Positions 57,558 through 64,000 of a stretch of 64,000 bases of DNA are shown here, piece by piece (the stretch's first letter is position 1; each line of letters starts with the position of its first letter). Below the pieces are notes generated by a model that searched no databases, had not been told where the DNA came from, and worked only from the letters and a program-made list of their open reading frames with translations. This stretch comes from Ramlibacter ginsenosidimutans (GTDB taxonomy: Bacteria > Pseudomonadota > Gammaproteobacteria > Burkholderiales > Burkholderiaceae_C). The stretch lies in the NCBI RefSeq assembly GCF_042678185.1, contig NZ_JBHUDQ010000028.1; one strand, 5' to 3'. A program made the translations under genes and the position numbers.

Positions 57558-57628
57558 CCGGGGTTCGCGTCGCTCACCGCCAGCCTACGCACGAACGTAG
57601 GCTGGCGGTGAACGCAGTGAACCCCAGC
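57558..57628. repeat. GGGGTTCGC/GCGAACCCC inverted repeat between convergent genes
   Basis: CGGGGTTCGCGTCGCTCACC, GCCAGCCTACG, then CGTAGGCTGGCGGTGAACGC and AGTGAACCCCAGC. The two halves pair almost perfectly and sit between the stops of the unknown gene and apt, where the hairpin may serve as a bidirectional terminator. Same family as the insertion in mnmE. Confidence 0.8.
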
Positions 57629-57631
57629 TCG

Positions 57632-58186
57632 CTAGTGCCCGCCGAAATGCACGAAGGTGAACACCTCGAGCCCGCCTTCCCGCAGGCGCTGTGAGCCGCC
57701 CAGCTCCGGCAGGTCCACGATGGCGCAGCCTTCGATCACCGTGCCGCCGAGTTTCTCGAGCAGCTTCTTGCCCGCCATCATGGTGCCGCCGGTGGCGATC
57801 AGGTCGTCGATCAGCAGCACGCGCTGCCCGGGCTTGATCGCATCGGTGTGCAGTTCCACCGTCGCACTGCCGTATTCGAGCTCGTAGGTCTCCTCCACGG
57901 TGGTGAAGGGCAGCTTGCCCTTCTTGCGGATCGGCACGAAGCCCACGCCCAGTTCGTACGCGACCACCGAGCCCAGGATGAACCCGCGCGCGTCCAGCCC
58001 CGCGACCACGTCGGGCCGGCGGTCCATGTAGCGGTGCACGAAGGCGTCGATCAGCACGCGGAACACCTTGGGGTCCTGCAGCAGCGGCGTGATGTCGCGG
58101 AACTGCACGCCGGGGGCCGGCCAGTCGGGCACGGTGCGGATGTGGCGACGCAGGTAGTCGCTGACGTCGAGGGCGTCGTCTTGCAT
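57632..58186 (-). CDS. apt: Adenine phosphoribosyltransferase
   Basis: A 184-residue purine salvage enzyme: adenine plus PRPP gives AMP. Motifs are FRDITPLLQDPKVFR, VAGLDARGFILGSVVAY and the PRPP-binding loop VLLIDDLIATGGTMMAG. The ATG at 58186 (MQDDALDV) was chosen because AAAGGT lies upstream; the in-frame TTG at 58192 is possible. It follows the Kef-type antiporter by 2 bp in the same direction. Confidence 0.95.
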   Translation of the reverse strand: MQDDALDVSDYLRRHIRTVPDWPAPGVQFRDITPLLQDPKVFRVLIDAFVHRYMDRRPDVVAGLDARGFILGSVVAYELGVGFVPIRKKGKLPFTTVEETYELEYGSATVELHTDAIKPGQRVLLIDDLIATGGTMMAGKKLLEKLGGTVIEGCAIVDLPELGGSQRLREGGLEVFTFVHFGGH

Positions 58187-58188
58187 GG

Positions 58189-60174
58189 TCAACCTTTGAG
58201 CAGGATTTCTTCGGCGAGGGCCAGCGGTTCAGGCCGGCCGGAGAGCACGAGCGTATCGCCATCTTCCAGCGCCGGATCGCTGCCCGGGTCGATGGTGCGG
58301 CCGTTGCCGCGGCGCAGGCTCACCACGCGCACGCCCTCGCGTTCGAGCCGCAGCTGGCTCAGGGCGCGACCGAGCCCGCTCGCGCCCAGCGGCAGCGTGA
58401 CGGTGGCCAGCCGCTCCTGCTCGATCTCCTGGGCCGTGCTGTCGTCGGCGCCGTGGAAGTAGCCACGCAGCAGGTTGTAGCGCGCGTCGCGCTGGTCCTG
58501 CACGATGCGGATCACGCGCCGCATGGGCACGCCGACCAGCGCCAGGGCGTGGCTCGCGAGCATGAGCGAGCTCTCCAGGGTCTCGGGCACGACTTCCGTG
58601 GCGCCCGCCTCCTGCAACTTCTCGAGGTCGTGGTCGTCGTGCGTGCGGACGATCACGGGCACGTGCGGCGCGTGCGAGCGCGCGCGGTCCAGCACCTTCA
58701 GCGCCCCGGGCACGTCCAGGTAGGTGATCACGACGGCCGAGGCGCGCGCCAGGCCCGCGGCGATCAGCGCCTGCAGCCGCGCGGCATCGCCGAACACGAC
58801 CGAGTCGCCCGCAGCGGCCGCCTGCCGCACGCGGTCTGGATCGAGGTCCAGCGCCATGTACGGGATGCCTTCCTGCTCCAGCATGCGCGCGAGGTTCTGG
58901 CCGCAGCGGCCATAGCCGCAGATGATCACGTGCTTGTTGGCGTTGATGGACTTGCGCGCGATGGTCGTCATCTGCAGCGACTGCAGCAGCCATTCGCTGG
59001 CAACCAGCTTCATCACGATGCGGTTGCTCCACTGGATGATGAAGGGCGTGGCCAGCATGGAGATCACCATGCTCGCGAGCACCGGGTGGATCAGCGCATC
59101 GGGCACCAGCCCGTTCAGCCGCGCGAGCGTCAGCAGCACGAAGCCGAATTCGCCGGCCTGCGCGAGATAGAGGCCGGTGCGCAGCGACACCCCGGCGCTG
59201 GCGCCGAACAGCTTGGCCAGTCCCATCACCATCAGCAGCTTGAACAGCACGGGCGCGGTGAGCAGCAGCAGCACGAGGCGCCAGTGTTCCGCCACCGGTC
59301 GCCAGTTCAACAGCATGCCGATGGTGATGAAGAACAGGCCCAGCAGCACGTCGTGGAAGGGGCGGATGTCCGCTTCCACCTGGTGCTTGAACTCGGTCTC
59401 GGAGATCAGCATGCCGGCGATGAAGGCGCCCAGCGCGAGCGACAGGCCCGCCAGTTCCGTCAGCCAGGCGAGGCCCAGCGTGACCAGCAGCAGGTTCAGC
59501 ACGAACAGCTCGTCGCTCTTGCGGCGCGCCACCAGCGTGAGCCACCAGCGCATCAGGCGCTGGCCGCCCGCGAGCAGCAGCGCGATCAGGGCCACGGCCT
59601 TCACGCCGGCGATCGCGACTTCGCGCATCAGCACCTCGGGCGGGCTGCCCAGGGCGGGGATCAGCACCAGCAAGGGCACGACGGCGAGGTCCTGGAACAG
59701 CAGCACGCCCATCACGCGCTTGCCGTGCTCCGACTCCAGCTCCAGCCGGTCGGACATCATCTTCACCACGATGGCGGTGGAACTCATCGCCAGCGCGCCG
59801 GAGAGTGCCAGCGCCGTCTGCCAGTGCATCTGCCACAGGTTGGGCAGCACGGCGCCGAGCAACGCCGCTCCCGCCGTGGCCAGCACGATGGTCAGCACCA
59901 CCTGGGACAGCCCGAGCCCGAACACGTGCGTGCGCATCGCGCGCAGCTTGGGCAGGTTGAACTCCAGCCCGATCACGAACATCAGGAACACCACGCCGAA
60001 CTCGCCGAGGTGGCGCACGCCCTCCGAGTCCTGCGCCAGGGCCAGCGCATTGGGCCCGATCACGACGCCCACCGTGAGGTAACCCAGCATGGCCGGCAGG
60101 CGCAGGAAACGGCAGGCCACGACCCCGAGAACGGCGGCCAGCAGGTACAGCAGGGTGAGCTCGAGGGAGGTCAT
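58189..60174 (-). CDS. CPA2 family potassium/proton antiporter (KefB/KefC-like)
   Basis: A 661-residue inner-membrane antiporter. The N-terminal ~390 residues hold about twelve helices including LGEFGVVFLMFVIGLEFNLP and SLALGAFIAGMLISETEFKH. The RCK_N domain begins HVIICGYGRCGQNLARMLEQ. A C-terminal TrkA_C domain follows (LERE-region SLRRGNGRTIDPGSDPALED). It probably exports K+ for stress or pH control. The gene is divergent from kdsD with only 47 bp between. Confidence 0.93.
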   Translation of the reverse strand: MTSLELTLLYLLAAVLGVVACRFLRLPAMLGYLTVGVVIGPNALALAQDSEGVRHLGEFGVVFLMFVIGLEFNLPKLRAMRTHVFGLGLSQVVLTIVLATAGAALLGAVLPNLWQMHWQTALALSGALAMSSTAIVVKMMSDRLELESEHGKRVMGVLLFQDLAVVPLLVLIPALGSPPEVLMREVAIAGVKAVALIALLLAGGQRLMRWWLTLVARRKSDELFVLNLLLVTLGLAWLTELAGLSLALGAFIAGMLISETEFKHQVEADIRPFHDVLLGLFFITIGMLLNWRPVAEHWRLVLLLLTAPVLFKLLMVMGLAKLFGASAGVSLRTGLYLAQAGEFGFVLLTLARLNGLVPDALIHPVLASMVISMLATPFIIQWSNRIVMKLVASEWLLQSLQMTTIARKSINANKHVIICGYGRCGQNLARMLEQEGIPYMALDLDPDRVRQAAAAGDSVVFGDAARLQALIAAGLARASAVVITYLDVPGALKVLDRARSHAPHVPVIVRTHDDHDLEKLQEAGATEVVPETLESSLMLASHALALVGVPMRRVIRIVQDQRDARYNLLRGYFHGADDSTAQEIEQERLATVTLPLGASGLGRALSQLRLEREGVRVVSLRRGNGRTIDPGSDPALEDGDTLVLSGRPEPLALAEEILLKG

Positions 60175-60221
60175 TCGCTGCCTATGCTATCCGCCGCAGG
60201 TCCGCCCCTTAAAATCCACGG

Positions 60222-61241
60222 ATGACTGCCGCACCCTCGCCGGACTCCGGCCCTGCCGTGGCCGGGCCCGAAGCCGGCGCCCGGGCCTTGAAGCTGGCGC
60301 GCGAAACCTTCGAGATCGAAGCCGCCGCCGTGCTGGGCCTGAAGGACCGCGTGGGTGCGAGCTTCGCCGCCGCCGTGCAGGCCATGCTGAACCTGCGCGG
60401 GCGCGTGGTGGTGATGGGCATGGGCAAGAGCGGCCACGTCGGGCGCAAGATCGCCGCCACGCTCGCATCGACCGGCACGGCCGCCATGTTCGTGCATCCG
60501 GCCGAGGCCAGCCACGGCGACCTGGGCATGATCAAGCCGGTCGACCTCGTGCTGGCCATCTCCAACGGCGGGGAGAGCGACGAGATCACCGTGATCCTGC
60601 CGGTGCTCAAGCGTCTGGGCGTGCCGATGGTCGCGATGACCGGCAACCCGGACTCCACGCTGGGCCGGCACGCCGACATCGTCCTGGACAGCGGCGTCGA
60701 GAAGGAAGCGTGTCCGCTGAACCTCGCGCCCACCGCGAGCACCACTGCGCAGCTTGCGCTGGGCGACGCGCTGGCCGTGGCGCTGCTGGATGCACGCGGC
60801 TTCCGCGCCGAGGACTTCGCACGCTCGCATCCCGGTGGTGCGTTGGGCCGCAAGCTGCTGACCCACCTCGGCGACGTGATGCGCAAGGGCGATGCGGTGC
60901 CGCGCGTGCCCGCCGACGCGCCCTTCACCGTTCTGATGCGCGAGATGAGCGCCAAGGGACTCGGTGCTTCCGCGGTCGTCGACGCGGAGGGCCGGCCGCT
61001 GGGCATCTTCACCGACGGCGACCTGCGCCGCCTGATCGAACGCGGCGTGGACCTGCGTCCCATGCGCGCGCGCGAGGTGATGCATCCGGCACCGCGCACG
61101 ATCCGCGACGACGCGCTGGCGGCCGAGGCGGCGCAGCTGATGGAACAGTTCCGAATTACCAGCGTGCTGGTGGTGGACGCGGACGGACGCCTGGTCGGCG
61201 CGGTGAACAGCAACGACCTGATGCGCGCGAAGGTCATCTGA
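60222..61241 (+). CDS. kdsD: Arabinose-5-phosphate isomerase (KdsD/KpsF family)
   Basis: A 339-residue isomerase making D-arabinose 5-phosphate from ribulose 5-phosphate, the first step of KDO synthesis. The SIS domain contains VVVMGMGKSGHVGRKIAATL, FVHPAEASHGDLGMI and ISNGGESDEI. Two CBS domains follow (from ~210; LGASAVVDAEGRPLGIFTDG). The stop overlaps kdsC (TGATG). Confidence 0.96.
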   Translation: MTAAPSPDSGPAVAGPEAGARALKLARETFEIEAAAVLGLKDRVGASFAAAVQAMLNLRGRVVVMGMGKSGHVGRKIAATLASTGTAAMFVHPAEASHGDLGMIKPVDLVLAISNGGESDEITVILPVLKRLGVPMVAMTGNPDSTLGRHADIVLDSGVEKEACPLNLAPTASTTAQLALGDALAVALLDARGFRAEDFARSHPGGALGRKLLTHLGDVMRKGDAVPRVPADAPFTVLMREMSAKGLGASAVVDAEGRPLGIFTDGDLRRLIERGVDLRPMRAREVMHPAPRTIRDDALAAEAAQLMEQFRITSVLVVDADGRLVGAVNSNDLMRAKVI

Positions 61242-61783
61242 TGGCGCCGGCACGCAGCTTCGCGCCCGAACTGCTCCTGGCCGCCCAGGGCGTGCGCGTC
61301 GCGTTCTTCGACGTCGACGGCGTGATGACCGACGGCGGAATCCTGTACTCCGACGAAGGCGAGACCCTCAAGCGCTTCCACACGCTCGATGGCCTGGGGC
61401 TCAAGCTGCTGCAGCGCGCCGGCATCACGCCGGTGGTGATCACGGGGCGCGACTCCAAGCCGCTGCGCAAGCGGCTGGATGCGCTGGGCGTGGGCGAGGT
61501 GCACTACGGCACCGAGGACAAGCGGCCGGCGGCGGAAAAGACACTCGCCTCGCTGGGCCTGGACTGGTCGCAGGCCGCGGCCATGGGCGACGACTGGCCC
61601 GACCTGCCGGTGATGCGCCGCTGCGCGATCTCGGTCGCACCGCCCGACGCGCACATCGAGGTGCGCCAGTGCGCGCGCTACGTGACCGAGGCCGCCGCGG
61701 GCTGCGGCGCCGCGCGCGAATTCTGCGACCTGCTGCTGGTGGCGTCCGGCCGCTACGCGCAGTTGCTGGAGGCGTACGGGTGA
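61241..61783 (+). CDS. kdsC: 3-deoxy-D-manno-octulosonate 8-phosphate phosphatase
   Basis: A 180-residue HAD phosphatase that releases KDO from KDO 8-phosphate. The HAD nucleophile motif is FFDVDGVMTDGGILY, motif II is VVITGRDS, and the last motif is AAMGDDWPDLPVM. Length is normal. It is between kdsD and lptC in the standard LPS-precursor cluster; the stop overlaps the lptC start. Confidence 0.96.
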   Translation: MAPARSFAPELLLAAQGVRVAFFDVDGVMTDGGILYSDEGETLKRFHTLDGLGLKLLQRAGITPVVITGRDSKPLRKRLDALGVGEVHYGTEDKRPAAEKTLASLGLDWSQAAAMGDDWPDLPVMRRCAISVAPPDAHIEVRQCARYVTEAAAGCGAAREFCDLLLVASGRYAQLLEAYG

Positions 61784-62409
61784 AGGCGTCGCGCGGTTTC
61801 AGCCGGGCCTGGGACCGCATCAGCATCTACCTGCCGGTCATCCTGATGGGCGTTCTGGCGCTGGGCACCTACTGGCTCGCGCGCACGACCCCGGGGGTGA
61901 GCAATGCGGTGAACGGCCAGCACGAGGCGAAGCACGAGGCCGATTACTTCCTGCGCAACTTCTCGGTCAAGTCGTTCACGCCGCAAGGCCGCCTGAAGAG
62001 CGAGATCCAGGGGGTGGAGGCGCGCCACTATCCCGACACCGACACGCTGGAGATCGAGCAGCCGCGCTTCCGTTCGTACAACGATGTCGGCGCGGTGACG
62101 ATCGCGACGGCCAAGCACGCGATCAGCAACGGCGATGCCTCGCAGGTGCAACTCATGGGCGACGCCGTGGTCACGCGCGACCCGCCGCCCGCCCAGAAGG
62201 ACCAGCCGCAGATGGAGATCCGCAGCGACTTCCTGCACCTGTTCGCGAACGACGAAAAGGTCAAGACCGACAAGCCGGTCTCCATCCGGCGCGGCAAGGA
62301 CACGTTCCAGGCCGACAACCTGGACTACGACAACCTCGATCGCGTGCTGCAGATGCACGGGCGCGTGCACGGCCTGCTGCTGCCGCACGTACCGGCGGCG
62401 AAGCCATGA
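61780..62409 (+). CDS. lptC: LPS export ABC transporter periplasmic protein LptC
   Basis: A 209-residue bitopic protein. One membrane helix (ISIYLPVILMGVLALGTYWL) is followed by the periplasmic beta-jellyroll: DYFLRNFSVKSFTPQGRLKS, IQGVEARHYPDTDTLEIEQP and LMGDAVVTRDPP. LptC passes LPS from the LptB2FG complex to LptA. GTG at 61780 overlaps kdsC by 4 bp. lptA and lptB, which normally follow, are absent; an SDR gene follows instead. Confidence 0.93.
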   Translation: MKASRGFSRAWDRISIYLPVILMGVLALGTYWLARTTPGVSNAVNGQHEAKHEADYFLRNFSVKSFTPQGRLKSEIQGVEARHYPDTDTLEIEQPRFRSYNDVGAVTIATAKHAISNGDASQVQLMGDAVVTRDPPPAQKDQPQMEIRSDFLHLFANDEKVKTDKPVSIRRGKDTFQADNLDYDNLDRVLQMHGRVHGLLLPHVPAAKP

Positions 62410-63248
62410 ACCCGCCGGACCGCCCCCAGGGCGAAACCCGGAGTGCGCAGCACGCAGGGACTCCAGTGACCGACGCGCCGCTTGCCTTCATCACCGGCGC
62501 CTCCAGCGGCATCGGCCAGGCGCTGGCCCGGCGCTATCACCAGGCCGGCTGGCGGCTGGCGCTGGTGGCGCGGCGCACGGTGGAGACGAGCGCGTGGGCG
62601 CAGGGCGAGGGGATGGCGGCCGATCGCTGGCGCGTGTACGCGGCGGACGTCGCCGACATCGACAGCATCGTGGCTGCGGGCCAGGCCTGCATCGCGCAAC
62701 AGGGCGTCCCCGACGTGGTCATCGCGAATGCCGGGATCAGCATCGGCATGGACACGGCGGACCGCGCGGACCTCGACGTGCTGGCGCGCACCCTCGCCAC
62801 CAACAACGTCGGCCTGGCCGCGACCTTCCACCCCTTCGTCGCGCCGATGCGCTCGCGTGGCAGCGGCACGCTGGTGGGCATCGCCAGCGTCGCGGGCATC
62901 CGCGGGCTGCCCGGACACGGCGCCTATTCGGCCAGCAAGGCCGCGGTGATCAGCTATTGCGAGAGCCTGCGCGGCGAGTTGCGCGGCACGGGCGTGCGGG
63001 TCGTGACGATCGCGCCGGGCTACGTCGACACGCCGCTCACCCGCAAGAACCGCTACGGCATGCCCTTCCTGATGCGTGCCGAGGACTTCGCCGATGCGGC
63101 GTACCGCACGATCGCCGCGGGCCGCAGCTATCGCGTGATCCCGTGGCAGATGGGCGTCGTGGCCAAGCTGCTGCGCGCCCTGCCCAATCCGGTGTTCGAC
63201 CGGCTGCTCGCGGGCCGCCCGCGCAAGCACCGGCAGAACGAGCGCTGA
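62406..63248 (+). CDS. SDR family oxidoreductase
   Basis: A 280-residue short-chain dehydrogenase. The cofactor motif is FITGASSGIGQALA, the NAG motif VIANAGIS, and the active site Ser in GIASVAGIRG with YSASKAAVISY. The ATG at 62406 overlaps the lptC stop; a GTG at 62466 would remove a 20-residue polar extension. It interrupts the usual lptC-lptA-lptB order. Some such proteins in Burkholderiales sit here without a known substrate. Confidence 0.85.
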   Translation: MNPPDRPQGETRSAQHAGTPVTDAPLAFITGASSGIGQALARRYHQAGWRLALVARRTVETSAWAQGEGMAADRWRVYAADVADIDSIVAAGQACIAQQGVPDVVIANAGISIGMDTADRADLDVLARTLATNNVGLAATFHPFVAPMRSRGSGTLVGIASVAGIRGLPGHGAYSASKAAVISYCESLRGELRGTGVRVVTIAPGYVDTPLTRKNRYGMPFLMRAEDFADAAYRTIAAGRSYRVIPWQMGVVAKLLRALPNPVFDRLLAGRPRKHRQNER

Positions 63249-63290
63249 CGCGCCGGCCGCGGCGAGGCGCAGGGCCTGCGAGGCCATGAA

Positions 63291-63314
63291 AAAGGGCTCC
63301 GTGAGGAGCCCTTC
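63291..63314 (-). terminator. Rho-independent terminator of the RNA-binding-protein gene
   Basis: AAGGGCTCC pairs with GGAGCCCTT around GTGA; on the minus strand it is followed by TTTTTCAT. It lies just past the stop of the RNA-binding-protein gene. Confidence 0.8.
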
Positions 63315-63331
63315 GTTCGCAGGAGTGTGGG

Positions 63332-63676
63332 TCAGTAGCTGTTGCCACCGCCGCCGTAGCCGCCGCCACCGCCGCCGTAGCCGCCGCCACCACCACCGCC
63401 GCCGCTTCCGAAGCCGCGCGGACGCTGCTCCATCGGACGCGCCTCGTTGACGACGACGCTGCGGCCGCCCATGGACTGGCCGTTCATGCCGGTGATGGCT
63501 GCCTGCGCTTCGGCGTCACTGCCCATTTCGACGAATCCGAAGCCCTTCGACCGACCGGTCTCGCGCTCCATCATCACCTTGGCGCTGGTGACCTGGCCGA
63601 ACTGGCTGAACGCCTGCTCCAGGTCGCTGTCACGCACCTGGTAGGGCAGGTTGCCTACGTACAGTTTGTTGCCCAT
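63332..63676 (-). CDS. Glycine-rich RRM RNA-binding protein
   Basis: A 114-residue protein. An RRM fold occupies ~1-80: RNP2 LYVGNLPYQ and RNP1 KGFGFVEM are both intact. The C-terminal ~35 residues are a Gly/Tyr tail with GGGGGYGGGG repeats. It resembles the cold-induced Rbp proteins of bacteria, which bind single-stranded RNA. It is monocistronic and has its own terminator. The coding region of the tail contains repeated GCC/CCACC units that may be unstable in length. Confidence 0.93.
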   Translation of the reverse strand: MGNKLYVGNLPYQVRDSDLEQAFSQFGQVTSAKVMMERETGRSKGFGFVEMGSDAEAQAAITGMNGQSMGGRSVVVNEARPMEQRPRGFGSGGGGGGGGYGGGGGGYGGGGNSY

Positions 63677-63897
63677 CTACAGGGACTCCTGAAAAAACAT
63701 TGAACCGAGAGCGATGGAGTCCCGAAAACGCATTCGAGCAAGAAGCGACGCGAAAGGCACCTGTTCACCGCACCTGCGTGTCAAGTCCAGACCACGCTAC
63801 AAACATTATGGAGCAGATCATTGGCGCGGTGGCAAGGGGTGCGGACCGGAGGCGCGGTGAAAAAATCGACGGGGCCCGCCGGCCGGCCGGCCATGAA

Positions 63898-63922
63898 AAA
63901 AGGGCCCGCAGGCCCTTTCTTG
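63898..63922 (-). terminator. Rho-independent terminator of the minus-strand gene at the right edge
   Basis: AAAGGGCC pairs with GGCCCTTT around CGCA; on the minus strand it is followed by a run of six T. It lies 12 bp past the partial minus-strand gene's stop. Confidence 0.7.
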
Positions 63923-63933
63923 GATCGATCCGA

Positions 63934-64000
63934 TCAGTAGCGATCGCGGCCACGCGTTTGCTGCTGCTCGCGGTGTTCCTGGCCGTGTGGGAGGTGCTGG
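63934..64000 (-). CDS. C-terminal end of a minus-strand gene (cut by window edge)
   Basis: In one minus frame the last 22 codons read QHLPHGQEHREQQQTRGRDR, then Y and a stop at 63934-63936. The terminator just downstream, which fits this strand, supports a gene ending here. The Gln/Arg-rich end gives no family. On the plus strand another frame reads ATRLLLLAVFLAVWEVL, which resembles a transporter permease start but lacks a start codon; both readings remain possible. Confidence 0.35.
   Translation of the reverse strand, partial: QHLPHGQEHREQQQTRGRDRY

Noticed and set aside
63330..63415. CCGCCACC repeats as a possible CRISPR or tandem array
   Set aside because: They encode the Gly-rich tail of the RNA-binding protein on the minus strand; there are no spacers.
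63939..64000. Start of a plus-strand transporter permease at the right edge
   Set aside because: The hydrophobic reading ATRLLLLAVFLAVWEVL is suggestive, but it has no start codon in frame, and the adjacent terminator has the orientation of a minus-strand gene. Sequence beyond the window is needed.

Overview
The window is a high-GC, gene-dense chromosomal segment. It looks like a betaproteobacterium of the order Burkholderiales, most likely family Comamonadaceae (Ramlibacter/Variovorax-like). This rests on the housekeeping protein sequences, two Bug-type solute receptors, the DnaA/GyrB/MnmE sequences and the style of interspersed repeats. It contains the replication-origin neighbourhood: gyrB, dnaN and dnaA on the minus strand, divergent from rpmH, rnpA, yidD, yidC and mnmE on the plus strand. 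Two DnaA-box-like sites lie between dnaA and rpmH. No tRNA, rRNA, CRISPR array or insertion sequence was recognised.

Layout. 0-6.5 kb: PAS histidine kinases, a decayed DUF1428 gene beside a VOC protein, a LysR regulator divergent from an EamA exporter, a FitAB/VapBC-type toxin-antitoxin pair, an intact DUF1428 gene and small unknowns. 6.6-9.5 kb: a visibly less GC-rich two-gene insert with a predicted PD-(D/E)XK nuclease fused to a DUF2075-type helicase, preceded in the genome order by an unknown membrane protein; this is a defence-like candidate. 9.6-15.1 kb: a two-partner secretion operon (TpsB, TpsA, FecR-like, small proline/glycine-rich exported protein). 15.4-18.1 kb: a run of small unknown proteins. 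18.1-24.0 kb: a TRAP transporter, LacI regulator, 2-hydroxyacid dehydrogenase and amidohydrolase-2 operon behind three tandem LacI-like half-palindromes. 24.1-34.2 kb: the origin region. 34.3-40.3 kb: an aromatic-degradation cluster (two Bug receptors, IclR regulator, Rieske oxygenase, SDR dehydrogenase, intradiol dioxygenase), with matching IclR-type inverted repeats in two promoters. 40.3-56.0 kb: a TetR regulator divergent from a tightly packed operon of about 13 genes. 56-64 kb: a cyclic-nucleotide-binding protein, an unknown, apt, a Kef-type antiporter, kdsD-kdsC-lptC (KDO/LPS), an SDR and a glycine-rich RNA-binding protein.

The most unusual part is the 41-56 kb operon. It joins an alpha/beta hydrolase and two tandem amidohydrolases to a complete branched-chain-amino-acid-type ABC transporter. 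The second ATPase is fused to a Tm-1-like (UPF0261) domain. A PEP-hydrolase-family TIM-barrel protein, a flotillin, two related SRPBCC proteins (one fused to a quinone-oxidoreductase-like dehydrogenase) and a VOC protein follow. The parts suggest uptake and breakdown of an unknown amide, lactone or cyclic compound, but the substrate cannot be read from sequence.

A second theme is short palindromic repeats that have entered genes. An 87-bp element is inserted in frame in the G domain of MnmE. Another type of repeat forms part of the LivF/Tm-1 linker. A third sits at the livH/livM junction and is flanked by two near-identical start sequences. All statements about families come from reading the sequence; no database search was run.
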